Origin: Planctomycetota bacterium
GTDB taxonomy: Bacteria; Planctomycetota; Planctomycetia; Planctomycetales; Planctomycetaceae
NCBI GenBank assembly: GCA_013151585.1
Contig: JAADHY010000671.1
Location: forward strand, 1-6,022
Direction: 5' to 3'
Length of the DNA stretch: 6,022 nucleotides
Under the pieces are notes generated by a model. It was given only the letters and a program-made list of their open reading frames with translations. It was not told the DNA's origin and did not search any database. The translations under genes were made by a program, and so were the position numbers. Shown one piece after another: positions 1 to 6,022 of the stretch (its first letter is position 1; the number at the start of each line of letters is the position of its first letter).

Positions 1-1203
1 CAAGCCGTGGCCGACGCCCTTCTCGCTCGCAAGAATCGCATTCCCGCGTTGTTGGATGCCATCGAGCAAGGTCAGGTGCCGCCGTCTTCTTTGACAGCCA
101 TGCACCGAATCCGTCTGCGCGAGCACCCGGACCCCACAATCCGACGGCGGGCCCGGAAGCTGCTGGCTGGTCGGGCCGGCACGAAACAGCGACAAGAGGT
201 CTTGGTTCGATACCGCGCTGCGTTGGCCGAACCTCGTGATCCGCAGCATGGGAAGCAGGTGTTCGAGGAACAGTGCTCCAAATGCCACAAACTGCAAGGC
301 GAGGGGTTTGAGGTGGGCCCGGACCTCTCGAGTGTCGTCAATCGTGCGGATGAAACACTCGTGGGCGATGTCCTGGAGCCCAGCCAGACGATCACCGTTG
401 GGTTTCAAAGCTACACCGTGGTGACAAGAGACGGCCGCGTGTTCAACGGTGTTTTGGCCGCCGAGACGGCCACGAGCATCACGTTGCGCAAAGAACAAGG
501 CGTCGATCAGGTCATCCTGCGTCGCGATATCGACATCATGGTCGCCTCACCTGTCTCGATGATGCCGGAAGAAATGGAAAAGCAAATCAGTCCGAAAGAC
601 TTGGCTGATTTGATCGCTTACTTGCGGCAAGTGCTCGGACCACCGCTACCCGCCGCGGTGACGCTGGTGGACGAGGATCCGAAGATCGTGCGCCTGCTGG
701 ATTCGGGTTCGGGGTCCGTCCGCATGATCGGAGGGGATACGTTTTCCGGCCGGCGCGCCTTGGCCGTGACACCGCCGCAGCGTTACTCGCAGCGCCTCCC
801 CGGCTGGGCGTTTCGGATCACGGAAAAGCCGGGCCCGGGTGAGTTTCGCTACATCCGCTTCGCGTGGAAATCGCCGGCCGGAGCCGGCGTGATGATCGAG
901 CTGGCGGCCGACGGCGCCTGGCCTCCGGCCGACAAGCCTTTGCGGCGCTACTACAGCGGGAAGAATCTGACGAGTTGGGCGGCCGTGCAGATTTCGCCCG
1001 ATCCGCCGCGCGACTGGGTCGTCGTCACCCGCGACTTGTACCAAGACTTTGGCAGCTTCACATTGACGGGAATCGCGCCGACGGCCATGGGCGGTGAGGC
1101 ATTGTTCGATCGGATCGAGCTGCTTCGGACACTGGACGCAGCGGTCAGCGACCGCGACACCAAGTCAGAAACAGAAACGGCCGATGCACAAGCCCCGCGC
1201 TAA
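1..1203 (+). CDS. 3' part of a planctomycete-type membrane/periplasmic c-type cytochrome (Pirellula/Verrucomicrobium haem-binding domain), 5'-truncated by window edge
   Basis: The frame is open from base 1. The GTG at position 7 is only an internal codon, because family members carry several hundred more residues upstream, usually a beta-propeller dehydrogenase-like part and HEAT-like helices. Numbering from that GTG, residues 5-55 are helical HEAT-like sequence ending in a typical DPTIRRRARKLL segment. Residues 82-210 match the haem-binding domain known as TIGR02603: GKQVFEEQCSKCHKLQGEG with CxxCH at 90-94, VGPDL at 103-107, a beta-rich stretch around SYTVVTRDGRVFNGVL, a candidate axial Met in SMMPEEM (185-190), and closing helix DLADLIAYL. 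A linker leads to a beta-rich domain at about 219-376, with the signatures RYIRFAWKS, RRYYSGKN and WVVVTRDLYQDFGSF. I recall this C-terminal module in other planctomycete cytochromes; it may bind carbohydrate or protein, but that is unproven. The last 20 residues are polar and probably disordered. Covalent haem attachment implies export and an electron-transfer role outside the cytoplasm; the substrate cannot be read. The gene converges on the large minus-strand gene. Confidence 0.93.
   Translation, partial: QAVADALLARKNRIPALLDAIEQGQVPPSSLTAMHRIRLREHPDPTIRRRARKLLAGRAGTKQRQEVLVRYRAALAEPRDPQHGKQVFEEQCSKCHKLQGEGFEVGPDLSSVVNRADETLVGDVLEPSQTITVGFQSYTVVTRDGRVFNGVLAAETATSITLRKEQGVDQVILRRDIDIMVASPVSMMPEEMEKQISPKDLADLIAYLRQVLGPPLPAAVTLVDEDPKIVRLLDSGSGSVRMIGGDTFSGRRALAVTPPQRYSQRLPGWAFRITEKPGPGEFRYIRFAWKSPAGAGVMIELAADGAWPPADKPLRRYYSGKNLTSWAAVQISPDPPRDWVVVTRDLYQDFGSFTLTGIAPTAMGGEALFDRIELLRTLDAAVSDRDTKSETETADAQAPR
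274..288 (+). other. CxxCH covalent haem c attachment motif
   Basis: Codons for Cys-Ser-Lys-Cys-His lie inside the cytochrome gene. The two Cys residues would form thioether bonds to haem and the His would be the proximal iron ligand. It is the only CxxCH in the visible part of the protein, so this portion carries a single haem. The likely distal ligand is one of the two adjacent Met residues encoded about 270-285 bases downstream, in SMMPEEM, where family members typically have a Met-Pro pair. Confidence 0.93.
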
Positions 1204-1448
1204 CCACGAGGTGCACGTTTCGCGGGCGAAGCAAAGCGGGAGCGATGACATACGCCCAGAAGACAATTAGCCCGATCGGGACAGTCACGCCGCGATCGCT
1301 TTCCCCACGGTGAAGACGAACTTCGCCCAACCCGCTCGCGACCACCGGCCGAGACGTTCGGCCAGACAATGCCGTTTTCCTGCTACCGTCTGCATCCATC
1401 TCTTCTTAGCCCATTTTGGCTGTTGCGTCTTGTGCAGGACCAGATTCA

Positions 1449-1586
1449 GCAATCGCCAGGCTGATCGCCCAGGCTTTCCAACTGACTCAAGGCCGTCGCC
1501 AGCAAGGCTCCGTAGGTGTCCTCGTCGGACGATTTCAGCAAGTCAGCTATGGCTTGTCGCGTCCGAGCAAGGTCCGGGTTTTTCCG
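1449..1586 (-). pseudogene. Possible minus-strand gene fragment, unrecognised
   Basis: The last 46 codons of a 161-codon minus-strand frame (1446-1931, stop at 1446-1448) read like an ordinary soluble helical protein end, with segments such as TRQAIADLLKSSDEDTYGA and LLATALSQLESLGD. The upstream part of the same frame looks like chance sequence, rich in Cys, Arg, Pro and Trp, and its beginning lies opposite the sulfatase-like tail. No family was recognised and no start with a ribosome-binding site serves this segment. It may be the 3' relic of a degraded gene or simply a fortuitous amphipathic stretch. I hold it at low confidence. Confidence 0.2.
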
Positions 1587-1827
1587 AATGCCGCAAACGG
1601 AAACGGGACGGCAGAGCGCCTCAAGCCAGCACGGACGCGCCGGAACGGCTGCGTTTGCCACGGAGCCAAATCCTTGCTGGCCACTCGGAAAAACCTTGCA
1701 AGAAGGCGTCCGTCTGCTAAGCCTGAGCATGACGATCACCTCCCCGGGTTTGCGGCCCGCTCTTGCCATTCCGGACGAAATCGCCGTTTTTTCAAGGCCC
1801 AATTCAGCCCACCAGCCGTTCCATTGA

Positions 1828-1944
1828 CCATTTGAGCGGATCACAAGCGCCGATGCGTACGAAATGAAAAACCTGATCCGGGAACCAGCCGCGCGCGAAC
1901 CACTCGGGAAGCTGCGATCGCAGTTGGCCAAGCTGCTGGAATAG
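1828..1944 (+). pseudogene. Remnant of a sulfatase C-terminus
   Basis: One plus-strand frame, bounded by a TGA at 1825-1827 and a TAG at 1942-1944, reads PFERITS, then ADAYEMKNLIREP, then LGKLRSQLAKLLE and stop. This has the form of the end of formylglycine-dependent sulfatases, where a phrase such as 'PFELYDLxxDPYEMxNL' is followed by a short helix 'LxxLRxxLxxLL' and the stop. The fit covers about 38 codons. The upstream part needed for an enzyme (catalytic Cys/Ser motif, metal-binding residues) is absent: a stop lies directly upstream and the preceding 600 bases show no sulfatase sequence in any frame. The LYDL position appears altered and about one codon short, suggesting a small deletion. 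I infer a decayed or deletion-truncated gene rather than a small functional one. A chance match is possible because the segment is short. Confidence 0.55.
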
Positions 1945-1948
1945 CGCG

Positions 1949-1967
1949 ACTCACGAGTTGCTCGAGT
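1949..1967. terminator. Weak inverted repeat between the convergent ends, possible terminator
   Basis: A CGAG/CTCG four-base stem with a TTG loop extends, after a two-base bulge, by ACT/AGT. It lies 5 bases after the TAG of the sulfatase-like remnant and 11 bases beyond the stop codon of the large minus-strand gene, the right place for a terminator of either. There is no U-run on either strand, so it would be at best a weak or Rho-assisted structure. The assignment is mainly positional. Confidence 0.2.
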
Positions 1968-1978
1968 GGCCGGCGGAA

Positions 1979-4900
1979 TCAGCCGGTTCGCACTTCCTTT
2001 AGCCAGAATTCCACCGTCGCGTTCAAATCGACGTCGGCTCCGTCGCCCGAGGCGAAAAACCGCTGTTCGAGGTCGGCGATCGCTCGCTCGAGCTCCTGGC
2101 GGCGTCCCGCAGGAAGCTCGCCGTCACGCTGTATGTGGCGAAGAAGGCCGATGCAAGTGAACGGCGTCAGTCGTTCGGGGCGGCGGAACGCGGTGGTCGG
2201 CCGAGGACGTTTTCGGCGTCGCCAGACGATCGCTGCCATAATCAGTATCACAGTGACCACACTTCCGGCAGCCAGCCTTGCGATCGCCCACCATGGCCGA
2301 CGCGGCTGGCCGTATTCCCATTCCAGTTTCGCGACCGGTTCGACACTCACCAGGTCCTCATCCACGTACCGTTGGTAATCCATTTCCTTGACGGGGACTT
2401 TGGGCTGTCCGAACGCGAATTGGTGCGGCATTTGGTCCCGCTCTCGGACCGCCTGGAAGGTCACGACCCAAAGCCGTTCGCACAGGACGACTGTCCGCTC
2501 GGACTCCTGATCGAATTCCGAGACGCTCACGCCTTGGTCTTCAGTAGCCACGCGACGAAACCCGTCCGGCGACAATTCAAGCAGTTCATCCAGCGGTGGG
2601 ATCACGCCGTGCCCGGTCGCTTTGACTTCCAGCAGCAGTTTGCCGTCTTTGGCCTGACGTTCATCAAGGGTCTGGGCGATCGTTAAATTCTCGGGCGGCC
2701 GGCCGGCGAGTCGCTCAGACGCGTCGAGCGGCACCTGGGGCGATTCGATCGGCAAGACCACATAGCCGGACGTGTCCAGAAAGTCCATTTCCAGACGCAA
2801 AGGCGGCAAGCGGTCGACGTGTGCCCCTTTGGCTTTGAGCAGCAGATAGGCGTAGGGAGTCACGCGCCAGCCTTCCCGCTCCGGGTCGCTCTTGGAATGA
2901 GCATCCTTGCTATTGAAGGTTATGGAAAGAACTTCGAAGTCTTCATCCAGCGCGGCGTGCACGGCCTCTTCGAACTTGTCTCGGTAGTTCTGAAGCGGCC
3001 GACCGTAGTTGAACGAGTAGTAGTAGCTCCGCTGGTTGGTGGTGTATTTTGCGAATCCGCCCGCTTCTCGTTCGATTTCCTTCGTGTGACGGATCTCCAC
3101 GAGCACCCCGAACGGCTCGGTGTGTCCGACACGGTGGTGTCCGTCGATGCGGGCGTGAAGTTCGATTTCCGTCACCAGATCCTGATAGTACTCGTAAAGC
3201 CGTCGCGCGTCGCGTGCCAAAGGGTGATCACCAACGATTTGGAACCCGGCTTTGAGAAACATGAACTTGGAGCCCGGATTGACAGACGCAAGCCGGGTGT
3301 AAAGGCTGCTCGCAAACTTGTCTCGATGATACTGGCGAGCGGCCGGGTCCAGCGTTTCCAGGGACGCGGCAATCAGCGGGATTTGTTTCAGATCCGCCGG
3401 TTTGTCGGGATGAATGCCGCGGATGTCGGCCGAGCCCAGGGCGGCGTAAAACCATTGCTGGTACACTTCGGCAGTCTGCTTTTCCTTGGGCAGATCGGGC
3501 AGGGCCTTTGCATAGGCGTCCGCTGCCCGAGCGAAAAGGCGCATGGCTTCGCTGCGGCGCTCGGCATACGAGCTTCCTGAAACACCGATTTCTTTTTCGT
3601 AGTTGGCTTGGTCGATCAGCAGAGCGGCTTTCGCTTGGATTAGAGCCCAGTGATTCGGCGAGTCGGACAGGGCCCGGTCGACGACTTGAATCGCAAGAGC
3701 ATAGCCACGCCGCACCTCGGCTTCGATGTCTTTTTTGCGCCGCTTGGTTTTTTCGCGTTGCTGAACCCGCGGGTCACGCCAAACATTGCTCAAATTGGAA
3801 CGCATCTTTTGCACCAGTTCAGCAACGGTTGTGGGCTCGATCGTCTGCAAAGGCCCAAACACCCGCTCAATGGTTTCGAGGCGATAAACTTCCGCCACAC
3901 TGTGGGCCTCGGTGAAGGCTTTTATCAGCAGCCGGTCATCGATTTCGCCCAAATTCAGTTCGCGCAGCTTTTTCACCCAATGGGCCAACTCGTCCATGTT
4001 TCGATTCTGTTTGGACCGCGTCAGCGGGATGGCGTCTCCGCGCGGGTTAAACCCGTAGTAAACCATAAAAGGATTGCGGGGCACTTCTCGGTTATTAAGG
4101 CGATGGTTCTGCGTCCAGTACGCCAGAAACTGTTCCACCAGTTTCTTGGTGAGCTCGCGATGCGTACCTGCCAGCGGCCGGATCAGCTCGAAGGCATCTT
4201 CCTCTTCGCCGATTTTCATCAGCAGGCGCGCTCGCATCGCCTGAAACGAGGGGCGCAAAGCGGCTGACAGTCGTTTTGTCCACTGGTCACTCGGCGCGCA
4301 CTCGAGCAAGTCGGTGATGAGGATCGGCTGCGGCTGACGTCTTGATCCGCTTGGAGAGGCATACCCGATATAGTATGGATTCCCGTATGCGTCGAATCGC
4401 AGTTGGCGATATCCCCGCGTCTGATGATGGAAAGCCAGGTTGGCCTCTTCAAACCAATTCAGCGCGAGCAGTTGCAAGGTCGCTTGCCACTGGTCGGCGC
4501 GCTGCGGCGCCGCCTGGATCAACGCCTCGACGGCGGTTTTCTGCAGCGTAAGGGCTTTTCGTCGCCGGTCCGGTGTTTGAGACCATGCTTGCCAGTTGTC
4601 GCGATAAAACGTTCCGATTGCAGCCAACACGGCGATCCCCCGCTGCGGCTCTTCGGTGAAGCTGTCTTCGAGCCACTTCATCCCCAGTTCTTTCTCAAGT
4701 TTTTGGGCCAGCTCGACGCAGCGGCGCAAGGCTTTGTTCGTTTCTTCGTCGTCAGTGGTCCCCGCAGCGAGCAAGGTTTGAGTCACCTCCCAGGTCTTCT
4801 CGAGGTCCGATCGTTTGCCCTCGCGCCGGTAACGATCCTCCAGGAAACGGCACCAATGATTCAGCGCGTTGAGGTTCTTCTCTCGGATGGCTTCGGCGAG

Positions 4901-5941
4901 GGGCGGCAAGAGCGGTTCGACGTAGCGGCTCAGCCCGCCGGCGAAGAACAGCTCCACCAGCAAAGGAGCATCGAGCCACGGCGGCGCATCGTCACGACCG
5001 AGCAGCTCGCGGAGCATGCTGGCGATCGTTTCGCTTTCGGCCCCTGCAGCGACCGCGGATGCCGCGATGCGTCCAAGCTGTTTGATCTGGCTGTCTGTGA
5101 GTTGCTTGGGGGCGGCCAGTAAAAGACCGATCACGTCTTCGGGCGCAAAAACGTTCTGCTCTTTGCCTCGCCGGCCTCTGGTAGCTCCCGGCGGTCCGGC
5201 TCCGCCGGGCGGCGGTGCTCCCATGCCAATTACCGCACCGACGCTTGCGACGCCGCCCGGCATGACGGACGGCGCAGGTAGCGAAGGCGCTCCGACGCTG
5301 CGGCTCGTCGAACTTGCGAGCGTCGCGATCATGCGGTCATAGATGAGAGCGGGCTCATCGTCGCGGAACTTGCCGAGCCGTTCCTTGACGGTTTTCCATC
5401 GCCCCAGCGTCACCATCCGCTTCAGCTCGTCCAACTGTCGCTGAAACTCGGCCATAGCCTTCGACGAAGGAGTCTTGGAAGCACCGGCTGTGCCGGCGGG
5501 CGGTCGCCCCGGAGGAGCTCTGGGAGGCGCTGGCGAACCGGCTTCTTTCGTCTCTTTTTTCTCCTTCTTGTCGCGCCCGGCCCACACGTTCAGGATGGTC
5601 GTCGGCCGGCGGTCAAACTTCAGTTGCTGGATGAGCTGTCGTCGCTGCTGTTTTTCTTGTTCTGCCTTCTGCTGCGCCGCTGCTTTTTCTTCCGCTGCCT
5701 TGTCCGCGGTCGAAGAAGCTTTTTTCTTGACCTCGGGTTTCTCCTTCGGCTTTTCCGTCGACCTGTCGGCAGCGGGTTGTGACGGAGCCGAAGTGGGTCG
5801 GGAGCTGGTCTGAGGCGTTTTCGCTTTTGCGGACGCGGGCTTTGGTTGGCCGGAACTTGCTGCTTGGTTTGCGGCCGGTGCGGCTCCTGACACCATTCCA
5901 ACCGCTGCGCACACCACTAATGCACTAGCCATATGGCTCAT
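1979..5941 (-). CDS. Very large exported, C-terminally membrane-anchored helical-repeat protein, function unknown (planctomycete type)
   Basis: About 1320 residues counted from the ATG at 5941. Domains in order: residues 1-23, an export signal with hydrophobic core MASALVVCAAVGMVSG and an APA-type cleavage site; 25-162, low-complexity Ala/Pro/Lys/Glu/Gln sequence with a charged coiled-coil-like part at 62-108; 161-192, a helix; 216-258, a Gly/Pro/Ala linker; about 262-922, a long helical solenoid with TPR-like pairs clearest at 742-822; about 922-1207, a beta-rich region (PPLRLEMDFLDTSGYVVLPI and neighbours); 1216-1240, a transmembrane helix (ARLAAGSVVTVILIMAAIVW) followed by RRRKRPRP; 1241-1320, a tail with helix LTPFTCIGLLRHIQRDGELP. 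The basic residues after the helix put the tail in the cytoplasm and the bulk outside. No catalytic motif was seen. Start choice: a TTG at 5965 and an ATG at 5932 are alternatives, and the frame stays open to the window edge; no start has a strong Shine-Dalgarno. I do not recognise the function; a scaffold or protein-interaction role is inferred from architecture only. Confidence 0.9.
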   Translation of the reverse strand: MSHMASALVVCAAVGMVSGAAPAANQAASSGQPKPASAKAKTPQTSSRPTSAPSQPAADRSTEKPKEKPEVKKKASSTADKAAEEKAAAQQKAEQEKQQRRQLIQQLKFDRRPTTILNVWAGRDKKEKKETKEAGSPAPPRAPPGRPPAGTAGASKTPSSKAMAEFQRQLDELKRMVTLGRWKTVKERLGKFRDDEPALIYDRMIATLASSTSRSVGAPSLPAPSVMPGGVASVGAVIGMGAPPPGGAGPPGATRGRRGKEQNVFAPEDVIGLLLAAPKQLTDSQIKQLGRIAASAVAAGAESETIASMLRELLGRDDAPPWLDAPLLVELFFAGGLSRYVEPLLPPLAEAIREKNLNALNHWCRFLEDRYRREGKRSDLEKTWEVTQTLLAAGTTDDEETNKALRRCVELAQKLEKELGMKWLEDSFTEEPQRGIAVLAAIGTFYRDNWQAWSQTPDRRRKALTLQKTAVEALIQAAPQRADQWQATLQLLALNWFEEANLAFHHQTRGYRQLRFDAYGNPYYIGYASPSGSRRQPQPILITDLLECAPSDQWTKRLSAALRPSFQAMRARLLMKIGEEEDAFELIRPLAGTHRELTKKLVEQFLAYWTQNHRLNNREVPRNPFMVYYGFNPRGDAIPLTRSKQNRNMDELAHWVKKLRELNLGEIDDRLLIKAFTEAHSVAEVYRLETIERVFGPLQTIEPTTVAELVQKMRSNLSNVWRDPRVQQREKTKRRKKDIEAEVRRGYALAIQVVDRALSDSPNHWALIQAKAALLIDQANYEKEIGVSGSSYAERRSEAMRLFARAADAYAKALPDLPKEKQTAEVYQQWFYAALGSADIRGIHPDKPADLKQIPLIAASLETLDPAARQYHRDKFASSLYTRLASVNPGSKFMFLKAGFQIVGDHPLARDARRLYEYYQDLVTEIELHARIDGHHRVGHTEPFGVLVEIRHTKEIEREAGGFAKYTTNQRSYYYSFNYGRPLQNYRDKFEEAVHAALDEDFEVLSITFNSKDAHSKSDPEREGWRVTPYAYLLLKAKGAHVDRLPPLRLEMDFLDTSGYVVLPIESPQVPLDASERLAGRPPENLTIAQTLDERQAKDGKLLLEVKATGHGVIPPLDELLELSPDGFRRVATEDQGVSVSEFDQESERTVVLCERLWVVTFQAVRERDQMPHQFAFGQPKVPVKEMDYQRYVDEDLVSVEPVAKLEWEYGQPRRPWWAIARLAAGSVVTVILIMAAIVWRRRKRPRPTTAFRRPERLTPFTCIGLLRHIQRDGELPAGRRQELERAIADLEQRFFASGDGADVDLNATVEFWLKEVRTG
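2222..2296 (-). other. C-terminal transmembrane helix of the large protein
   Basis: About 25 codons encode an uncharged, Ala/Val/Ile-rich helix preceded by Trp-Trp and followed by the basic stretch WRRRKRPRP. By the positive-inside rule the following tail of about 80 residues is cytoplasmic. With the N-terminal signal peptide this gives a type I topology: about 1190 residues outside, one membrane pass, and a small inner tail. It is the only strong transmembrane segment after the signal peptide. Confidence 0.85.
5456..5869 (-). other. Low-complexity Ala/Pro/Lys/Glu segment of the large protein
   Basis: Residues 25-162 directly after the signal peptide are built from Ala, Pro, Ser, Lys, Glu and Gln, with runs such as STEKPKEKPEVKKKAS, EEKAAAQQKAEQEKQQRRQ and DKKEKKETKE, then a Pro-rich APPRAPPGRPPAG stretch. 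The Lys/Glu/Gln part could form a single charged helix or coiled coil; the Pro-rich parts are probably disordered. A short ordered island, LKFDRRPTTILNVWAG, sits between them. Such stretches often act as flexible spacers between the cell surface and a folded domain, but no function is shown here. Confidence 0.75.
5873..5941 (-). other. Signal peptide coding segment of the large exported protein
   Basis: The first 23 codons from the ATG at 5941 give a short polar start (MSH), a hydrophobic Ala/Val core and a small-residue cleavage region ending in Ala-Pro-Ala. There is no Lys or Arg in the n-region from this start. Starting at the TTG at 5965 would add an Arg and a hydrophobic LCC-RFF stretch, giving a more conventional charged n-region. 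Sec export is the simplest reading. No lipobox is evident, since the single Cys sits mid-core. Confidence 0.65.
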
Positions 5942-6022
5942 CCCAAAAAATCTGCAACATAACAACGGAAGAAGAGTCCGCGTAGAAGTTGGGGACGCTT
6001 GGCCATTGATTGGAGCTTTCGT
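5942..6022 (-). promoter_or_regulatory. Upstream leader of the large gene, start region unresolved
   Basis: These 81 bases lie upstream of the ATG at 5941. Read on the minus strand there is a T6GGG stretch immediately before that ATG but no proper Shine-Dalgarno, and no convincing -35/-10 pair. The gene's reading frame has no stop in this segment and contains one alternative start, the TTG at 5965. The segment could be leader, part of the coding region, or both. The window ends before a promoter could be identified. Confidence 0.35.

Larger units (their letters stand above)
1204..1978. other. Gene-poor convergent intergenic stretch
   Basis: About 775 bases lie between the stop codons of two convergent genes. 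Several overlapping reading frames of 84-161 codons occur on both strands here. They overlap one another, are rich in Arg, Ser, Cys and Pro, and show no family signature, as expected for chance frames in GC-rich DNA. Two segments look less random: a sulfatase-like C-terminus at 1828-1944 on the + strand, and a helical-looking minus-strand tail at 1449-1586. Small inverted repeats occur at 1271-1280 (a perfect ten-base palindrome), 1347-1363 (six-base stem, five-base loop) and 1949-1967. None is followed by a good T-run. No tRNA-like or transposon-end structure was seen. Confidence 0.7.

Noticed and set aside
646..1044. Minus-strand open frame of 132 codons within the cytochrome gene
   Set aside because: It is antisense to a gene with clear haem-domain signatures; its Arg/Gly/His-rich translation is typical of shadow frames.
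7..1203. GTG at position 7 as the true start of the cytochrome gene
   Set aside because: The frame is open through base 1, no ribosome-binding site is visible, there is no signal peptide after this codon although a haem c protein must be exported, and family members extend far upstream.
1271..1280. Perfect palindrome CCCGATCGGG as an operator
   Set aside because: It is a single ten-base copy downstream of a gene, not in a promoter position, and no second copy was seen nearby.
1347..1363. Hairpin with a six-base GGCCGA/TCGGCC stem as a terminator for the cytochrome gene
   Set aside because: It lies about 145 bases past the stop, the stem is short, and no T-run follows directly. Short GC palindromes like this are common in such DNA.
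1310..1835. Three overlapping plus-strand frames of 103-139 codons in the gap
   Set aside because: They overlap one another in different frames, are rich in Arg, Ser, Cys and Pro, and show no domain, helix pattern or ribosome-binding site. They look like chance frames.
2819..3580. Plus-strand open frame of 253 codons opposite the large gene
   Set aside because: It lies wholly antisense to the well-supported 1320-residue gene, has no recognisable domain and no ribosome-binding site, and its length is expected from antisense frames in GC-rich coding DNA.
4403..5122. Plus-strand open frame of 239 codons opposite the large gene
   Set aside because: It is antisense to the solenoid-coding part, and its Leu/Arg/Gln-rich composition mirrors the codons of the true strand. 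No family signature was seen.

Overview
The window looks like genomic DNA of a planctomycete (Planctomycetota, probably the Pirellulales side of the phylum). The strongest evidence is the gene at the left edge. It carries the fused haem-binding cytochrome c module first described from Pirellula and Verrucomicrobium proteins, followed by a beta-rich C-terminal domain that I recall from the same bacterial group. The second gene encodes a very large secreted or membrane-anchored protein of the planctomycete style. The window is moderately GC-rich, and neither gene start that could be examined has a strong Shine-Dalgarno sequence. The taxon is an inference; there is no rRNA or other marker here.

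Layout. Positions 1-1203 (+ strand) hold the 3' part of a large c-type cytochrome gene whose 5' end lies outside the window. Positions 1204-1978 are about 775 bases without a convincing intact gene. At the right end of this stretch (about 1828-1944, + strand) is a short reading segment that closely resembles the extreme C-terminus of a sulfatase, which I read as the remnant of a decayed or deleted sulfatase gene. Positions 1979-5941 (- strand) hold one long gene, possibly starting at 5965 or beyond the edge. It encodes a protein of about 1320 residues: signal peptide, low-complexity Ala/Pro/Lys/Glu segment, long helical solenoid, beta-rich region, one transmembrane helix and a short helical cytoplasmic tail. 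The last 57-81 bases at the right edge are upstream of this gene.

The two real genes converge on the non-coding stretch, so they are separate transcription units and nothing in the window shows that they act together. In planctomycetes, haem-module proteins of the first type are often found near sulfatases and other polysaccharide-catabolism genes, and the sulfatase remnant fits that setting. The large protein has no function I can name. Its topology (signal peptide, roughly 1180 exported residues, C-terminal anchor, cytoplasmic tail) suggests a scaffold or surface/periplasmic protein with a link to the cytoplasm. No RNA genes, CRISPR arrays, insertion sequences or classical mobile elements were recognised.
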